A DNA stretch of 64,000 nucleotides from Jidongwangia harbinensis (GCF_020216025.1 NZ_JAIWNC010000051.1:1-64000); one strand, 5' to 3'. Shown: positions 15,538-24,601, counted from the stretch's first letter. Made by a program: numbers and translations. Notes: generated by a model from the letters alone, not told the origin.

Positions 15538-16776
15538 TCACGCCTGCTCCCGCACCGTTGCCCGCAGTTCGCCGTCGGCAAGGCGTACCCGAAGGAGGTC
15601 GTCGGTCTTGACCTCGTCGGCCGCGCGCACCACGTGGCCGTCGTCGCGCTGCACGATCGCATAGCCGCGCTGCAGCGTCGCGGCCGGCGACAGGGCCCGC
15701 AGCCGGGCCACGGTGTGCCGCAGGTCGTCGTCCGCGCGGCGCAGCCGGTGCTCCAGGCTGCGCACCGCGCGGTCGCGCAACCCGGTCACGTCCGCCGCGC
15801 GCTGCTCGACCAGCAACTCCGGCCGGGCCAGCGACGGCCGCGTGCGCCACGCCTCGATCCGATGCGTCTCCCGGTCGATCAGCGTGCGCACCCCGCGGTC
15901 CAGCCGGCGGCGGGCCTGCTCGATCAGCTGCCGCTCCTCGGCCAGGTCGGGCACGATCCGCTTGGCCGCGTCGGTCGGTGTGGAGGCGCGCAGATCGGCG
16001 ACGTAGTCCACCAGCGGGGCGTCGGTCTCGTGGCCGATCGCGCTGACCACCGGGGTACGTGCGCCGAACACCGCCCGGCACAGCGCCTCGTCGGAGAACG
16101 GCAGCAGGTCTTCCACGCTGCCGCCGCCGCGGGCGATGACGATCACGTCGACGGTCTCGTCGTTGTCCAGCACCTTGAGCGCGTCGATGATCTGCGGGAC
16201 CGCGGTGGGCCCCTGCACCGGCACGTTGATCACCCGGAAGTCGACCGACGGCCAGCGGCGCCGGGTGTTCATCAGCACGTCCCGCTCGGCGGCCGAGGCC
16301 CGGCCGGTGATCAGCCCGATCCGCTGCGGCAGGAACGGCAGCCGGCGCTTGCGCTCCCGGGCGAACAGGCCCTCCGCGCCGAGCAGCTTCTTCAGCCGCT
16401 CCAGCCGGGCCAGCAGCTCGCCCAGCCCGACCTGGCGGATCTCGTCGGCCCGCAGGCTGAGCGTGCCGCGGGCCGGATAGAACTCGGGCTTGGCGTGCAG
16501 CGTGACGCGGGCGCCCTCGGCCAGCTCCGGAGCGCCGGCGTCGAGCACGTCGCGGTGCGCGGTGACGGTGAGGCTCAGGTCGGCCGACGGGTCGCGCAGG
16601 GTCAGGAAGACCACGGTGGAACCGGGGCGGCGGCTGATCTGGGCGACCTGGCCGTCCACCCACACCCAGCCGAGTTTGGCGACCCAGGCGCCCAGTTTCT
16701 GGCTGACGACACGCACCGGCCACGGCTCGTCGGCCGTGCTCTTCGGCTCGGGGGCTCTCGGCTCGGGCTGGGTCAC
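15538..16776 (-). CDS. xseA: Exodeoxyribonuclease VII large subunit
   Basis: A 412-residue catalytic subunit. An N-terminal OB fold covers about residues 20-125, with 'WVDGQVAQISRRPGSTVVF'. The nuclease core includes 'IGLITGRASAAERDV' near residue 150, 'VIVIARGGGSVEDLLPFSDE' near residue 210 and 'VSAIGHETDAPLVDYVAD' near residue 240. The C-terminal coiled coil (about 290-370) binds XseB, and 'LQRGYAIVQRDDGHVV' closes the protein. It acts in mismatch repair and DNA-damage tolerance. The length is typical (400-460). ATG 16776 is used. Confidence 0.96.
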   Translation of the reverse strand: MTQPEPRAPEPKSTADEPWPVRVVSQKLGAWVAKLGWVWVDGQVAQISRRPGSTVVFLTLRDPSADLSLTVTAHRDVLDAGAPELAEGARVTLHAKPEFYPARGTLSLRADEIRQVGLGELLARLERLKKLLGAEGLFARERKRRLPFLPQRIGLITGRASAAERDVLMNTRRRWPSVDFRVINVPVQGPTAVPQIIDALKVLDNDETVDVIVIARGGGSVEDLLPFSDEALCRAVFGARTPVVSAIGHETDAPLVDYVADLRASTPTDAAKRIVPDLAEERQLIEQARRRLDRGVRTLIDRETHRIEAWRTRPSLARPELLVEQRAADVTGLRDRAVRSLEHRLRRADDDLRHTVARLRALSPAATLQRGYAIVQRDDGHVVRAADEVKTDDLLRVRLADGELRATVREQA

Positions 16777-16805
16777 CCGGTCAGCCTACGGAAGGGGGGT
16801 GACCG

Positions 16806-17360
16806 TCACCGCGCCCGGCGCACCAGGACGACCAGAGCGACGACGAGCATCCCGACGTACGACCACACGAACAGGTTCGCGGCCAGCGCGGCCAGGTCGA
16901 CGTGCCAACCGCTGTCCTCGGCGAGCCGTCGCGCGGTGTCCGGGTCGTCGGCGATCGCGCCCCGGGCCTGCCAGCGCAGCGGGAAGCCGCGCTCGGCCAC
17001 GTAGCCGTACATGCAGCACACCCGGGTGGTGCCGGCCGCCAGTCCGGCCGCGGTGCCGGCCAGCGCGGTGCCGGCCGCCGCGGCGGTGGTGGCCAGCGGC
17101 GGAAGCGGCAACCGGTGCGGCATGAGCAGGACCAGACCGCCGAGCGCGAGCACCACGCCGACCGTCACGTCGACCACCGGCTGCGGCCCCTCCACGTACA
17201 GCAGGGTCCAGGTCAGGCCGGCGACCAGCGACACCGCGCCGAGCGCGGTGCCGAACAGGCCGAGCACCCATCGCCAGACCGCCGGCCGTCCCGCGGTTCC
17301 GCGCCGGCCGTCGTCGGCCTCGGGTCGCGGGGCCGGGCCACCGGGCACCTCATTCGCCAT
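16806..17360 (-). CDS. Four-helix membrane protein, unknown function
   Basis: A 184-residue membrane protein with hydrophobic helices near residues 30-52, 62-80, 85-110 and 160-180. A hydrophilic loop between helices three and four contains 'RVCCMYGYVAERGFPLRWQ', with a vicinal Cys pair on the probable outer face. I recognise no family. The ATG at 17360 is chosen because it begins a short acidic leader before the first helix; the frame extends upstream without sequence character. It precedes xseA on the same strand by 30 bases and may lead that operon, and it is divergent from ispH. Confidence 0.65.
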   Translation of the reverse strand: MANEVPGGPAPRPEADDGRRGTAGRPAVWRWVLGLFGTALGAVSLVAGLTWTLLYVEGPQPVVDVTVGVVLALGGLVLLMPHRLPLPPLATTAAAAGTALAGTAAGLAAGTTRVCCMYGYVAERGFPLRWQARGAIADDPDTARRLAEDSGWHVDLAALAANLFVWSYVGMLVVALVVLVRRAR

Positions 17361-17481
17361 CGGACGAGTATGACCGAGGGACGGCGGTGTCTCCGCGTCG
17401 TCGCCCGCCCGGCCGGCGGCCCTGGCTGTGGTGCAGATCGCATCCCGGTCGCCGGTCCCGCGGGGCACGTACCATGGCCGG

Positions 17482-18459
17482 GTGGGCGAATCTCGCAAGC
17501 GTGTGCTGTTGGCCAAGCCGAGGGGCTACTGCGCCGGCGTCGACCGGGCGGTGCAGACCGTCGAGGAGGCGCTGAAGCTGTACGGCGCCCCGGTCTACGT
17601 GCGCAAGCAGATCGTGCACAACAAGCACGTGGTCACCACGCTTGAGGCGCAGGGCGCGATCTTCGTGGAGGAGAACGCCGAGGTGCCGGAGGGCTCGACG
17701 GTGGTGTTCTCCGCGCACGGCGTGGCCCCCGAGGTGCACGACCAGGCGCGGGAGCGCAACCTCAAGGCCATCGACGCCACCTGCCCGCTGGTCACCAAGG
17801 TGCACCACGAGGCCCGGCGGTTCGCGTCGGAGGATTACGACATTCTGCTCATCGGTCACGAAGGTCACGAAGAGGTCGTCGGCACGTCGGGTGAGGCGCC
17901 CGCGCACATCCAGCTGGTCGACGGGCCGGACGGCGTCGACAAGGTGACCGTGCGGGACCCGGCCAAGGTGGTGTGGCTGTCGCAGACCACGCTGTCGGTG
18001 GACGAGACGATGGAGACGGTGGCCCGGTTGAAGACCCGGCTGCCGCTGCTGCAGTCGCCGCCCAGCGACGACATCTGCTACGCCACGCAGAACCGTCAGC
18101 ACGTGGTCAAGGAGATCGCTCCGGACTGCGACGTGGTCATCGTCGTCGGCTCCACCAACTCGTCCAACTCGGTGCGCCTGGTCGAGGTCGCGCTGGACGC
18201 CGGCGCGCGGGCCGGTCACCTGGTGGACTTCGCGTCCGAGATCCGGGACGAGTGGCTGGAGGGCGCCACCACGGTCGGCGTCTCGTCCGGCGCCAGCGTC
18301 CCCGAGGACCTGGTCATGGAGGTGCTGGCGCACCTGGCCGACCGGGGCTTCGGCGAGGTGACCGAGTACACCACCGCGGAGGAGCGGCTGACCTTCTCGC
18401 TGCCGCAGGAGTTGCGCCGCGACATGAAGGCGGCGGCCGCGGCGCGCGGCACGAGGTAG
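17482..18459 (+). CDS. ispH: 4-hydroxy-3-methylbut-2-enyl diphosphate reductase
   Basis: A 325-residue iron-sulfur enzyme, the last step of the MEP pathway, that makes isopentenyl and dimethylallyl diphosphates from HMBPP. The three cluster cysteines lie in 'LAKPRGYCAGVDRAV' (about residue 19), 'AIDATCPLVTKVH' (about 103) and 'DCDVVIVVGSTNSSN' (about 215). 'HNKHVV', 'GHEGHEEVVG' and 'STNSSNSVRL' supply substrate-binding His, Glu, Ser and Asn residues. GTG 17482 is used; ATG 17428 would add 18 residues without family character. It supplies the precursors used by the prenyltransferase at 6907, though it is not linked to it. Confidence 0.95.
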   Translation: MGESRKRVLLAKPRGYCAGVDRAVQTVEEALKLYGAPVYVRKQIVHNKHVVTTLEAQGAIFVEENAEVPEGSTVVFSAHGVAPEVHDQARERNLKAIDATCPLVTKVHHEARRFASEDYDILLIGHEGHEEVVGTSGEAPAHIQLVDGPDGVDKVTVRDPAKVVWLSQTTLSVDETMETVARLKTRLPLLQSPPSDDICYATQNRQHVVKEIAPDCDVVIVVGSTNSSNSVRLVEVALDAGARAGHLVDFASEIRDEWLEGATTVGVSSGASVPEDLVMEVLAHLADRGFGEVTEYTTAEERLTFSLPQELRRDMKAAAAARGTR

Positions 18460-18578
18460 CCGCTCCGTCACCGTCGGCGAGCTTTCGGGGCGATGCAACC
18501 GTTTATCGCTCCGGTGTGGTCATCAGGGTGTCGTCCCAAGGTCGACATCCATTCCGGCCGCACCACGAGGAGATCCCG

Positions 18579-19550
18579 ATGCGACGCGTGCTCGTACCCC
18601 TGGCTGCCCTCAGCCTCGCCTTTGTCGCGGCATGTGGCGACAAGGACTCCGGGTCCGCCGAAGCGGATGCGGACCGCGCGGCCGGCGCTCCCGGCGCCAC
18701 CGGCGCGGCCTCCGTCAGCGAGATCGACGCCCAGCAGCGCGAGTTCGAGAATCTCGTCGCCGACTGCATGAAGAAGCAGGGCTTCCAGTACGTCCCGCGC
18801 CCGCTCGAGACGGGCAACTCCGACCTGGGCCGGTTCACCGGCCGGTCGTCGATGCTGGAATCCACGGAGGAGGTCCGCAAGTTCCGGCAGAAGTACGGGT
18901 TCGGCCACTACTCCCGGCTGGTGTACCCGAACGACCCCGCGGTCACCGTGCAGGTCATGGACCCCTCGACGAACCCGAACAACAAGATCCGTGAAGGCCT
19001 GGACCCGGCCCGCCGCAAGGCGTACGACCTGGCCCTGGAGGGCGCCAAGGCAGACCCGAAGCTCACCGAGGACGAGGCCAAGAAGAAGAAGGACCTCAAG
19101 GCGCAGGGCTGCCACGGCGAAGCGTCCGTCAAGGTGTACGGGGACGGCACCGAGGAGGAGGTGTCGACCAAGGAGGCGGAGCGCGCCTACCGGGCCTTCC
19201 AGACCGATCCCAAGGTCGTCGCCGCCGCCCAGAAGTACGCGGACTGCCTGCGCGGCAAGGGCTACAAGGTGGACTCCGCCCGCCCCGGCGAGGTCGACGA
19301 GGCGATGTCCATGGCCGCGGTGGACGGCAAGCTCCCGATGGACGACTCGACCGGTGCAAAGATCCCGACCGGCGGGGCGGCCACCGCGGCGGTCGGCGGG
19401 TCCGCGCCGGTGAGCCCGGAGGTGGCCAAGGCGGCGCTGGAAGTCGAGATCAAGGCGGCGCTGGCGGACCTGGACTGCCGTACCGACTACGCCACCCTGG
19501 TCAGGACCAAGCACGCCAAGGCCATGTCCGACGGCATCGGGGTCGGCTGA
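18579..19550 (+). CDS. Secreted lipoprotein of an export operon
   Basis: A 323-residue lipoprotein with signal peptide and lipobox 'VAAC' (Cys at about residue 20). Two short motifs, 'VADCMKKQGFQY' near residue 64 and 'YADCLRGKGYKV' near residue 225, share a Cys-x4-Gly-aromatic pattern seen twice in actinobacterial lipoproteins of this type. The rest is polar, Lys/Glu rich and probably helical. CGAGGAGA lies six bases before ATG 18579. It is the first gene of a four-gene operon with a MacAB-like exporter (gaps +2, -4, -4), so I infer a role as a cell-surface partner of that exporter. No function is established. Confidence 0.75.
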   Translation: MRRVLVPLAALSLAFVAACGDKDSGSAEADADRAAGAPGATGAASVSEIDAQQREFENLVADCMKKQGFQYVPRPLETGNSDLGRFTGRSSMLESTEEVRKFRQKYGFGHYSRLVYPNDPAVTVQVMDPSTNPNNKIREGLDPARRKAYDLALEGAKADPKLTEDEAKKKKDLKAQGCHGEASVKVYGDGTEEEVSTKEAERAYRAFQTDPKVVAAAQKYADCLRGKGYKVDSARPGEVDEAMSMAAVDGKLPMDDSTGAKIPTGGAATAAVGGSAPVSPEVAKAALEVEIKAALADLDCRTDYATLVRTKHAKAMSDGIGVG

Positions 19551-19552
19551 CC

Positions 19553-20869
19553 GTGCCGTTCGGCCTTCCCCGATCCGGACCCAGCCGGGTCGTCGCCGTG
19601 ACGACCGCGGTCGCCCTCGCCACGGGGGCGGCCGGGTGGCTGATCGGCGCGCAGGTGCGCTCGCCCGCGGACGCGGCGGCCGCGCACCGGCCGCCGCAGC
19701 CGTCGCTGATCACCGTCCCGGTGGAGAAGCGGACGCTCACGGCGACGGTGACCGCGCAGGGCACGGTCGCCTACGGCGCGCCGCAGCCGCTCACGTTGAC
19801 CGGCTCGGTCGCCACCGGGGCCGGCGTGACCGGTGCGACCCCGCTGATCACCAAGGCGCCGGCGGCCGGCCGTACCCTGCGCGAGGGCGACGTGCTGCTG
19901 GAGGTGAGCGGCCGGCCGGTCCTCGTGCTGACCGGCAAGGTCCCGATGTACCGGAACCTGACCCGCGGCAGCACCGGAGACGACGTACGCCAACTGCGAT
20001 CCGCCCTGCGGCGGTTGCTGCCCGGCCGGGGCGTGTCCCGGTCCGGGCCGCTCGACGGCGGCGCCCTGGACGCGGTGGCGTCCTGGTACGACCGGCGCGG
20101 CTACCAGGCGGCCAAGCCCAGCCGCGAGGAACGCAACGAGCTGCGCCGGCTGGAGCAGGCGGTGACCGCGTCGAAGCCCGCCGGCGGTGCGGTGCTCGCC
20201 ACCGCCAAGGAGGAACTGGCCGAGTTCAAGAAGACGTACGGGATCACCATCGCCAGCGGCGAGGTCCTGTTCCTGCCGAAGCTGCCGGTGCGCCTGACCA
20301 CCGTGACCGTCAAGGCGGGCGCCCCCGCGTCCGGGGTGATCGGCACCGTGGCCGACCCGACCCTGGTGGTCAACGGCGACGTCGCCAGCGACGACCTGGA
20401 CCTGCTCAAGGTGGGCATGGCCGCGACCCTGGAACACTCGGCCGGCGGCACCGTCCCGGCGACGCTCAGCGCGCTGGGCGCCGCGGCGGCGCCGGCCGCG
20501 CCGGCACCGTCCGATCCGGACCGGTCGTCCGGCGAAGGGCAGGAGGAGGAGGAGGCGCCGGAAGCCACCGGGGGCACGCCGGTCCGGCTGAAACCGAAGA
20601 GCCAGAAGAAGCTGACCCGGTACGCCGGGCAGGCCGTCAAGATCACTATCAAGGTCGGCGGCACCGGGCACGCCGTCCTGACCGTCCCGGTCGCCGCCGT
20701 GTTCACCTCGTCCGACGGCCAGGCCAGGGTGACCGTCCAGGACGGTTCCGGCGCGGTCCGCGACGTGGCGGTCGAGGCCGGGCTGACCACCGGGGGCAAC
20801 GTCCAGGTGACGCCGGCCACGCCGGCCGCGCTGCGGGCCGGTGACCGGGTCGTGGTGGGCACCGCATGA
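19553..20869 (+). CDS. Periplasmic-adaptor-like protein with peptidoglycan-binding domain
   Basis: A 438-residue membrane-anchored protein. One transmembrane segment lies near residues 12-32. 'ITVPVEKRTLTATVTAQGTV' region begins an HlyD/MacA-like barrel, and a PG_binding_1 domain lies near residues 140-190 ('LTRGSTGDDVRQLRSALRRL'). The beta-barrel continues in 'PVRLTTVTVKAGAPASG' and ends with 'ALRAGDRVVVGTA'. An acidic stretch 'GEGQEEEEAPEA' interrupts it. Such adaptors link MacB-type permeases to the cell wall in Gram-positive bacteria. GTG 19553 starts two bases after the lipoprotein stop, and its stop overlaps the ATPase start (ATGA). Confidence 0.85.
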   Translation: MPFGLPRSGPSRVVAVTTAVALATGAAGWLIGAQVRSPADAAAAHRPPQPSLITVPVEKRTLTATVTAQGTVAYGAPQPLTLTGSVATGAGVTGATPLITKAPAAGRTLREGDVLLEVSGRPVLVLTGKVPMYRNLTRGSTGDDVRQLRSALRRLLPGRGVSRSGPLDGGALDAVASWYDRRGYQAAKPSREERNELRRLEQAVTASKPAGGAVLATAKEELAEFKKTYGITIASGEVLFLPKLPVRLTTVTVKAGAPASGVIGTVADPTLVVNGDVASDDLDLLKVGMAATLEHSAGGTVPATLSALGAAAAPAAPAPSDPDRSSGEGQEEEEAPEATGGTPVRLKPKSQKKLTRYAGQAVKITIKVGGTGHAVLTVPVAAVFTSSDGQARVTVQDGSGAVRDVAVEAGLTTGGNVQVTPATPAALRAGDRVVVGTA

Positions 20870-21588
20870 GCGACGTCATCGCGCTGTCCGGCGTCGGCCG
20901 TACCTTCGCCACCGACCCGCCGGTGCCGGCCCTGGTCGAGGTGGACCTGCGGATCACCCGCGGCGACTACGTCAGCATCATCGGCCCGTCCGGCTCCGGC
21001 AAGTCCACGCTGCTCAACATCCTGGGGCTGCTCGACCTGCCGGACACCGGCCGGTACGAACTGGAAGGGGTGGAGACCACCGGACTGGACGACACCGCCC
21101 GGACCGCGTTGCGCGGCTCCCGGATCGGCTTCGTGTTCCAGTCCTTCCACCTGCTGGCCCACCGCGACGTCACGGACAACGTCATGCTCGGCGAGCTGTA
21201 CACCGGCGCGCCCCGGTCCGGCCGGGGCGAGCGGGCGGCCGCGGCACTTGACCGGGTCGGGATGGGACACCGGCGCGACTTCCGGCCCGGCCGCCTGTCC
21301 GGCGGGGAACGGCAGCGGGTGGCCATCGCCCGCGCCCTCATCGGCGACCCGGCGCTGCTGCTGTGCGACGAGCCCACCGGCAACCTGGACAGTGTCAACA
21401 CCGCCGCGGTGCTCGACCTGTTCGAGGAGCTGCGGGCCGGTGGCACCACGCTGGTGGTGATCACCCACGACGAGGCGGTCAGCGCGCGGGCCGACCGGCG
21501 GGTACGGATCACCGACGGCCGGTTGAGCGAACTCGACTCGGCGACGGTCGAACTTCCCGTGCTCGGCGCGACCGGCGGCCGGGCATGA
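20866..21588 (+). CDS. MacB/LolD-type ABC transporter ATPase
   Basis: A 240-residue ATP-binding subunit. Walker A 'IIGPSGSGKSTLLNIL' lies near residue 40, the Q-loop near 'FVFQSFHLLAHRDV', the signature 'LSGGERQRVAIARAL' near residue 145 and Walker B 'ALLLCDEPTGNLD' near residue 165, with the switch His in 'VVITHDEAV'. The 'EPTGNLD' form is characteristic of the MacB/LolD/FtsE group, which powers mechanotransmission rather than substrate passage. Start and stop overlap the neighbouring genes by four bases, indicating translational coupling and a complex with the adaptor and permease. Confidence 0.95.
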   Translation: MSDVIALSGVGRTFATDPPVPALVEVDLRITRGDYVSIIGPSGSGKSTLLNILGLLDLPDTGRYELEGVETTGLDDTARTALRGSRIGFVFQSFHLLAHRDVTDNVMLGELYTGAPRSGRGERAAAALDRVGMGHRRDFRPGRLSGGERQRVAIARALIGDPALLLCDEPTGNLDSVNTAAVLDLFEELRAGGTTLVVITHDEAVSARADRRVRITDGRLSELDSATVELPVLGATGGRA

Positions 21589-22838
21589 GGTGGCTCCGGC
21601 GGCGTGGCGGCACCCCCGCCCCGGCCAGCCGGCTGGACCTGCGTGACCTGGTCACCGAGGTGCTCGCCGGGATCGGGACCCGGCCGGCGCGTACCGCCCT
21701 GACCATCCTGGGCACGGTGCTGGGCATCGGCACCCTGGTCACCACGCTGGGCGTCTCCGCCACCGCGGGCAACCAGATCGCCGGGCGCTTCGACTCGGTC
21801 ACCGCCACCGAGGTCGCCGTGGAGATCCCGCCTCGGCTGACCCCGGACTCGCCGCCAACCGTGCCGTGGGCCGCCCTCGGTAACCTGGCGCGTCTCAACG
21901 GGGTGGACGCGGTGGCGGCGTACTCGCGCACGGAATCCGGCAAGGAGCCGTCCGTGCGCGCCAACACGCTGCGCGACCCGGAACGGGTCCTGGACCGCGC
22001 GCTCCCGGTTCTCGGCGCCACCACGGCGCTGCCCGCCGCCGCCCGGACCGACGTCGCGGTCGGGCGCTTCTTCGACGACGGGCACATCGCCCGCCGCGAC
22101 CGGGTGGTGGTCCTCGGCGAACAGGCCGCGCAACTGCTCGGCGTCACCCGCATCGACAACCGGCCGGCCGTCTTCATCGGCGGCGCACCGTTCACCGTCA
22201 TCGGCATCCTCGGCCCGGTCCGGCGCGCCGACCAGCAGGACCTGACCGGCTCGGCGGTCATCCCCTGGACCACCGCCGACGACCGCCTGCACCTCGGCCC
22301 GGCCACCACGGTGATCATCACGACGGTCCTGGGCGCCGCGCCGCTGATCGCCGGGCAGGCCCCGATCGCGCTCAGCCCGAACGACCCCGCCGCGGTACGG
22401 GTGGAAGCCCCGCCGGACCCCGCCGAGCTACGCACCGGGGTGGCCGAGGACGTCAGCGGCCTGCTGCTCATCCTCGGGCTGGTCTCGCTCGTCGTCGGCG
22501 CGCTCGGCATCGCCAACGTCACCCTGGTCACGGTCATGGAACGCACCGCCGAGATCGGCCTGCGCCGGGCCCTGGGTGCCCGCCGCCGGCACATCGCCAC
22601 GCAGTTCCTCCTGGAATCCACCGCGGTGGGTCTCCTCGGCGGCATCATCGGGGCGAGCGCCGGCATCATCGCCGTGGTCGTCATCAGCGTCACCCGGCAC
22701 TGGACGCCGGTCCTCGACGCCGGGCTCGCCGGGGCGGCGCCGCTGGCCGGAGCCACCGTCGGATTGCTGGCCGGGCTCTATCCGGCGTTGCGGGCGGCAC
22801 GGATGCAGCCGGTCGACGCCCTGCGCGGACCGGCTTAG
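21585..22838 (+). CDS. MacB-type ABC transporter permease
   Basis: A 417-residue permease of the FtsX/MacB family. The first helix lies near residues 37-57 ('ALTILGTVLGIGTLVTTLGV'), a large extracytoplasmic domain follows (about 60-285), and three helices close the protein, with the FtsX motif 'VMERTAEIGLRRALGARRRHI' region near residue 320. The ending 'LYPALRAARMQPVDALRG' is typical. It exports peptides, antibiotics or lipoproteins in related systems; the cargo here is unknown. ATG 21585 overlaps the ATPase stop. It is the last gene of the operon. Confidence 0.93.
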   Translation: MRWLRRRGGTPAPASRLDLRDLVTEVLAGIGTRPARTALTILGTVLGIGTLVTTLGVSATAGNQIAGRFDSVTATEVAVEIPPRLTPDSPPTVPWAALGNLARLNGVDAVAAYSRTESGKEPSVRANTLRDPERVLDRALPVLGATTALPAAARTDVAVGRFFDDGHIARRDRVVVLGEQAAQLLGVTRIDNRPAVFIGGAPFTVIGILGPVRRADQQDLTGSAVIPWTTADDRLHLGPATTVIITTVLGAAPLIAGQAPIALSPNDPAAVRVEAPPDPAELRTGVAEDVSGLLLILGLVSLVVGALGIANVTLVTVMERTAEIGLRRALGARRRHIATQFLLESTAVGLLGGIIGASAGIIAVVVISVTRHWTPVLDAGLAGAAPLAGATVGLLAGLYPALRAARMQPVDALRGPA

Positions 22839-22949
22839 GGCGGGTATCGACGGGCGAGTCGCCTCGCACTCACGAGTCCACCGAGACCCCGGGTTCCAGC
22901 GGGTGCGCAGCGGCGTGCCGGGCCACCTCCGCGGCCCACGGAACAGAAG

Positions 22950-23339
22950 CTAGGCGCGGCGGTTCGGGGCGTCGTCGGCGGTCGTGCTGGATTCGTGGTC
23001 GAGCAGGAGCGCGGCGGTGTCGGTGAAGGTCAACAGCCACCGGATGTGCGGTGCGGGATGGTGCAGGGTCAGCCGGACGCCGCGCCGGGCGCTGAGCCGG
23101 TGCGCCCGGAGCAGGGTCCGGAGGCCGGCGAGGTCCAGGAAGCCGACGTCCGTGGCCTCCAGGACGACCTGCCGGACCGGGGATACGGCCAGGGTCTCGA
23201 TGACCTCGACGACGGCGGGCGCGGTGATGCCGTCGAGGTCACCGCACAGGACCACGGTCATCAGCGGGCCGGCGCGGGACACGTGCACGACCACCGGGCG
23301 TGGCGGCGGTTGCGAGCTGACGCCCGGGAAGCGGGTCAT
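22950..23339 (-). CDS. STAS-domain anti-sigma factor antagonist
   Basis: A 129-residue single-domain protein of the STAS (SpoIIAA-like) family. 'VVLCGDLDGITAPAVVEVIE' opens the fold and 'VVLEATDVGFLDLAGLRTLL' carries the segment where phosphorylation occurs. The usual Ser in 'D-S-S-G' is replaced: the site reads 'VGFLDLAGLRTL', with Asp in place of the phosphorylatable Ser, so this antagonist may be constitutively active or phospho-mimetic. It is translationally coupled (ATGA) to the upstream STAS-kinase gene, indicating a partner-switching module. ATG 23339 is used. Confidence 0.88.
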   Translation of the reverse strand: MTRFPGVSSQPPPRPVVVHVSRAGPLMTVVLCGDLDGITAPAVVEVIETLAVSPVRQVVLEATDVGFLDLAGLRTLLRAHRLSARRGVRLTLHHPAPHIRWLLTFTDTAALLLDHESSTTADDAPNRRA

Positions 23340-24142
23340 GCCACACCGCGTTCCGAGGCGGCCAGAGTGGCCCACACGACCTTGCCGGCGTGGCAGGCCA
23401 GTGCACCCCAGGCGGTGGCCACGGCGTCCACGATCCGCAGCCCCGTGCCGGGCAACTCGAGCGGTTGACCCGGGTGGTAGGGACGGACCGCGAGCAGTCG
23501 GGGCAGCACCGCACTCGAGTCCTGCACGGCCAGGTGCAGGACGCCGGTGCGCAGCGAAACCTGCAGGGTCAACCCGGTGCGGACGTGCCCGACGGCGTTG
23601 GTGACGAGTTCCGACGTGATCAGCCGGGCGTGGTGCGACAGGTGGGCCAGTCCCCAGCGCAGGCAGGCGTCGCCGGCGGCGGTGCGACCGGTACACGCCG
23701 ACATCGGGTCGGCGGTCAGGGACAACGCGACGCTCGGTGGCATCGGTACCGCCGTCAGCACGGTGTGCGCCTCATCCGCGCTGTGCACCATGGTGACCTG
23801 GGCGGCCGGGCCGTCGTCGCGCAACCGCTGATCCAGCGGTGCGGGGCACGCACAGATCAGGACCCGGGCGGTGGGACTGCGCGTCCGGGCGTAGCGGGCG
23901 ACGGTCCGCCAGGTCGATTCCGACATGCCTTCGGGATCAGACAGGTCGGACAGATCGATAACCACCGCGCGGGGGTGCTCGGCGAGGCACGCCCGCAATT
24001 GTTCCGAAATGCTCGTGCGCAGCTGCGGAGTCCAATCGCCGTGCACTTTGACCTCGGTATAGCAGCGGATCAAGTGGTGCACTACGTCGATCTTCGGTGC
24101 GCCGGGCGCCAGATAAGGTCCGTGCTCGCGAAACTGCTCCAC
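23336..24142 (-). CDS. STAS domain fused to anti-sigma histidine-kinase-like ATPase
   Basis: A 268-residue regulator. Residues about 15-120 look like a divergent STAS domain ('HPRAVVIDLSDLSDPEGMSE'), and residues about 135-268 form an HATPase_c_2 domain of the SpoIIAB/RsbW type, with N-box 'LITSELVTNAVGHV', 'LAVQDSS' and G-box 'GTGLRIVDAVATAWG'. Proteins of this type phosphorylate an antagonist or bind a sigma factor. Fusion with its own STAS-like domain plus the coupled STAS gene suggests a partner-switch with two antagonists. GTG 24142 is chosen; the frame is open upstream but crosses into a divergent gene. No sigma factor is adjacent. Confidence 0.8.
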   Translation of the reverse strand: MEQFREHGPYLAPGAPKIDVVHHLIRCYTEVKVHGDWTPQLRTSISEQLRACLAEHPRAVVIDLSDLSDPEGMSESTWRTVARYARTRSPTARVLICACPAPLDQRLRDDGPAAQVTMVHSADEAHTVLTAVPMPPSVALSLTADPMSACTGRTAAGDACLRWGLAHLSHHARLITSELVTNAVGHVRTGLTLQVSLRTGVLHLAVQDSSAVLPRLLAVRPYHPGQPLELPGTGLRIVDAVATAWGALACHAGKVVWATLAASERGVA

Positions 24143-24241
24143 GATTCTGTCCCATCGTCCGTCCCCTAGACCATGCGGCCGGGTCGGCCGTGGCGCAAGG
24201 CCTCGATGGAATGAGACGTCCAACGGGTCTATTGTGGTCCG

Positions 24242-24601
24242 ATGGCAGCGGAAGACCGCGATCCCGACATGCCGCGGGAGCCGCTCTCCGAGCGGGAAAG
24301 GGCGCTCAATGAGCGTGCACGCCGCGACGATGAGCGCGAGCACGAACTCGACGAACGCGACGCCGAGATCACCGACCGGGAGCTGTTGCAGCAACAGCGT
24401 GACGCGCTTTCCCTCGAACGTGAAGCAGCATTGCGTGATGCGCGTGAGTGGCAGGACGCCCGCGACGACGTCGCCGATGAGCGGCAGCGGCGAGCGGACG
24501 AAAAGGACCGGAATCTGACGTTGCGCGAATGGCATCTGGGCCATGGCAGTGAAGCGTCACGACCGCCCGACGGTGGGATTCCGCACGACCCGGGAGAATA
24601 G
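24242..24601 (+). CDS. Small charged coiled-coil protein
   Basis: A 119-residue, very hydrophilic protein, almost all Glu, Arg, Asp, Ala, Leu and Gln between residues 10 and 95, predicted to be one long helix or coiled coil ('LSERERALNERARRDDERE', 'LDERDAEITDRELLQQQ'). It has a loose 7/14-residue periodicity. No signal peptide and no known domain. It is divergent from the STAS-kinase gene and shares its promoter region (24143-24241), so a link to that signalling module is possible. Codon use is GC-rich at third positions, supporting a real gene. Function unknown. Confidence 0.6.
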   Translation: MAAEDRDPDMPREPLSERERALNERARRDDEREHELDERDAEITDRELLQQQRDALSLEREAALRDAREWQDARDDVADERQRRADEKDRNLTLREWHLGHGSEASRPPDGGIPHDPGE

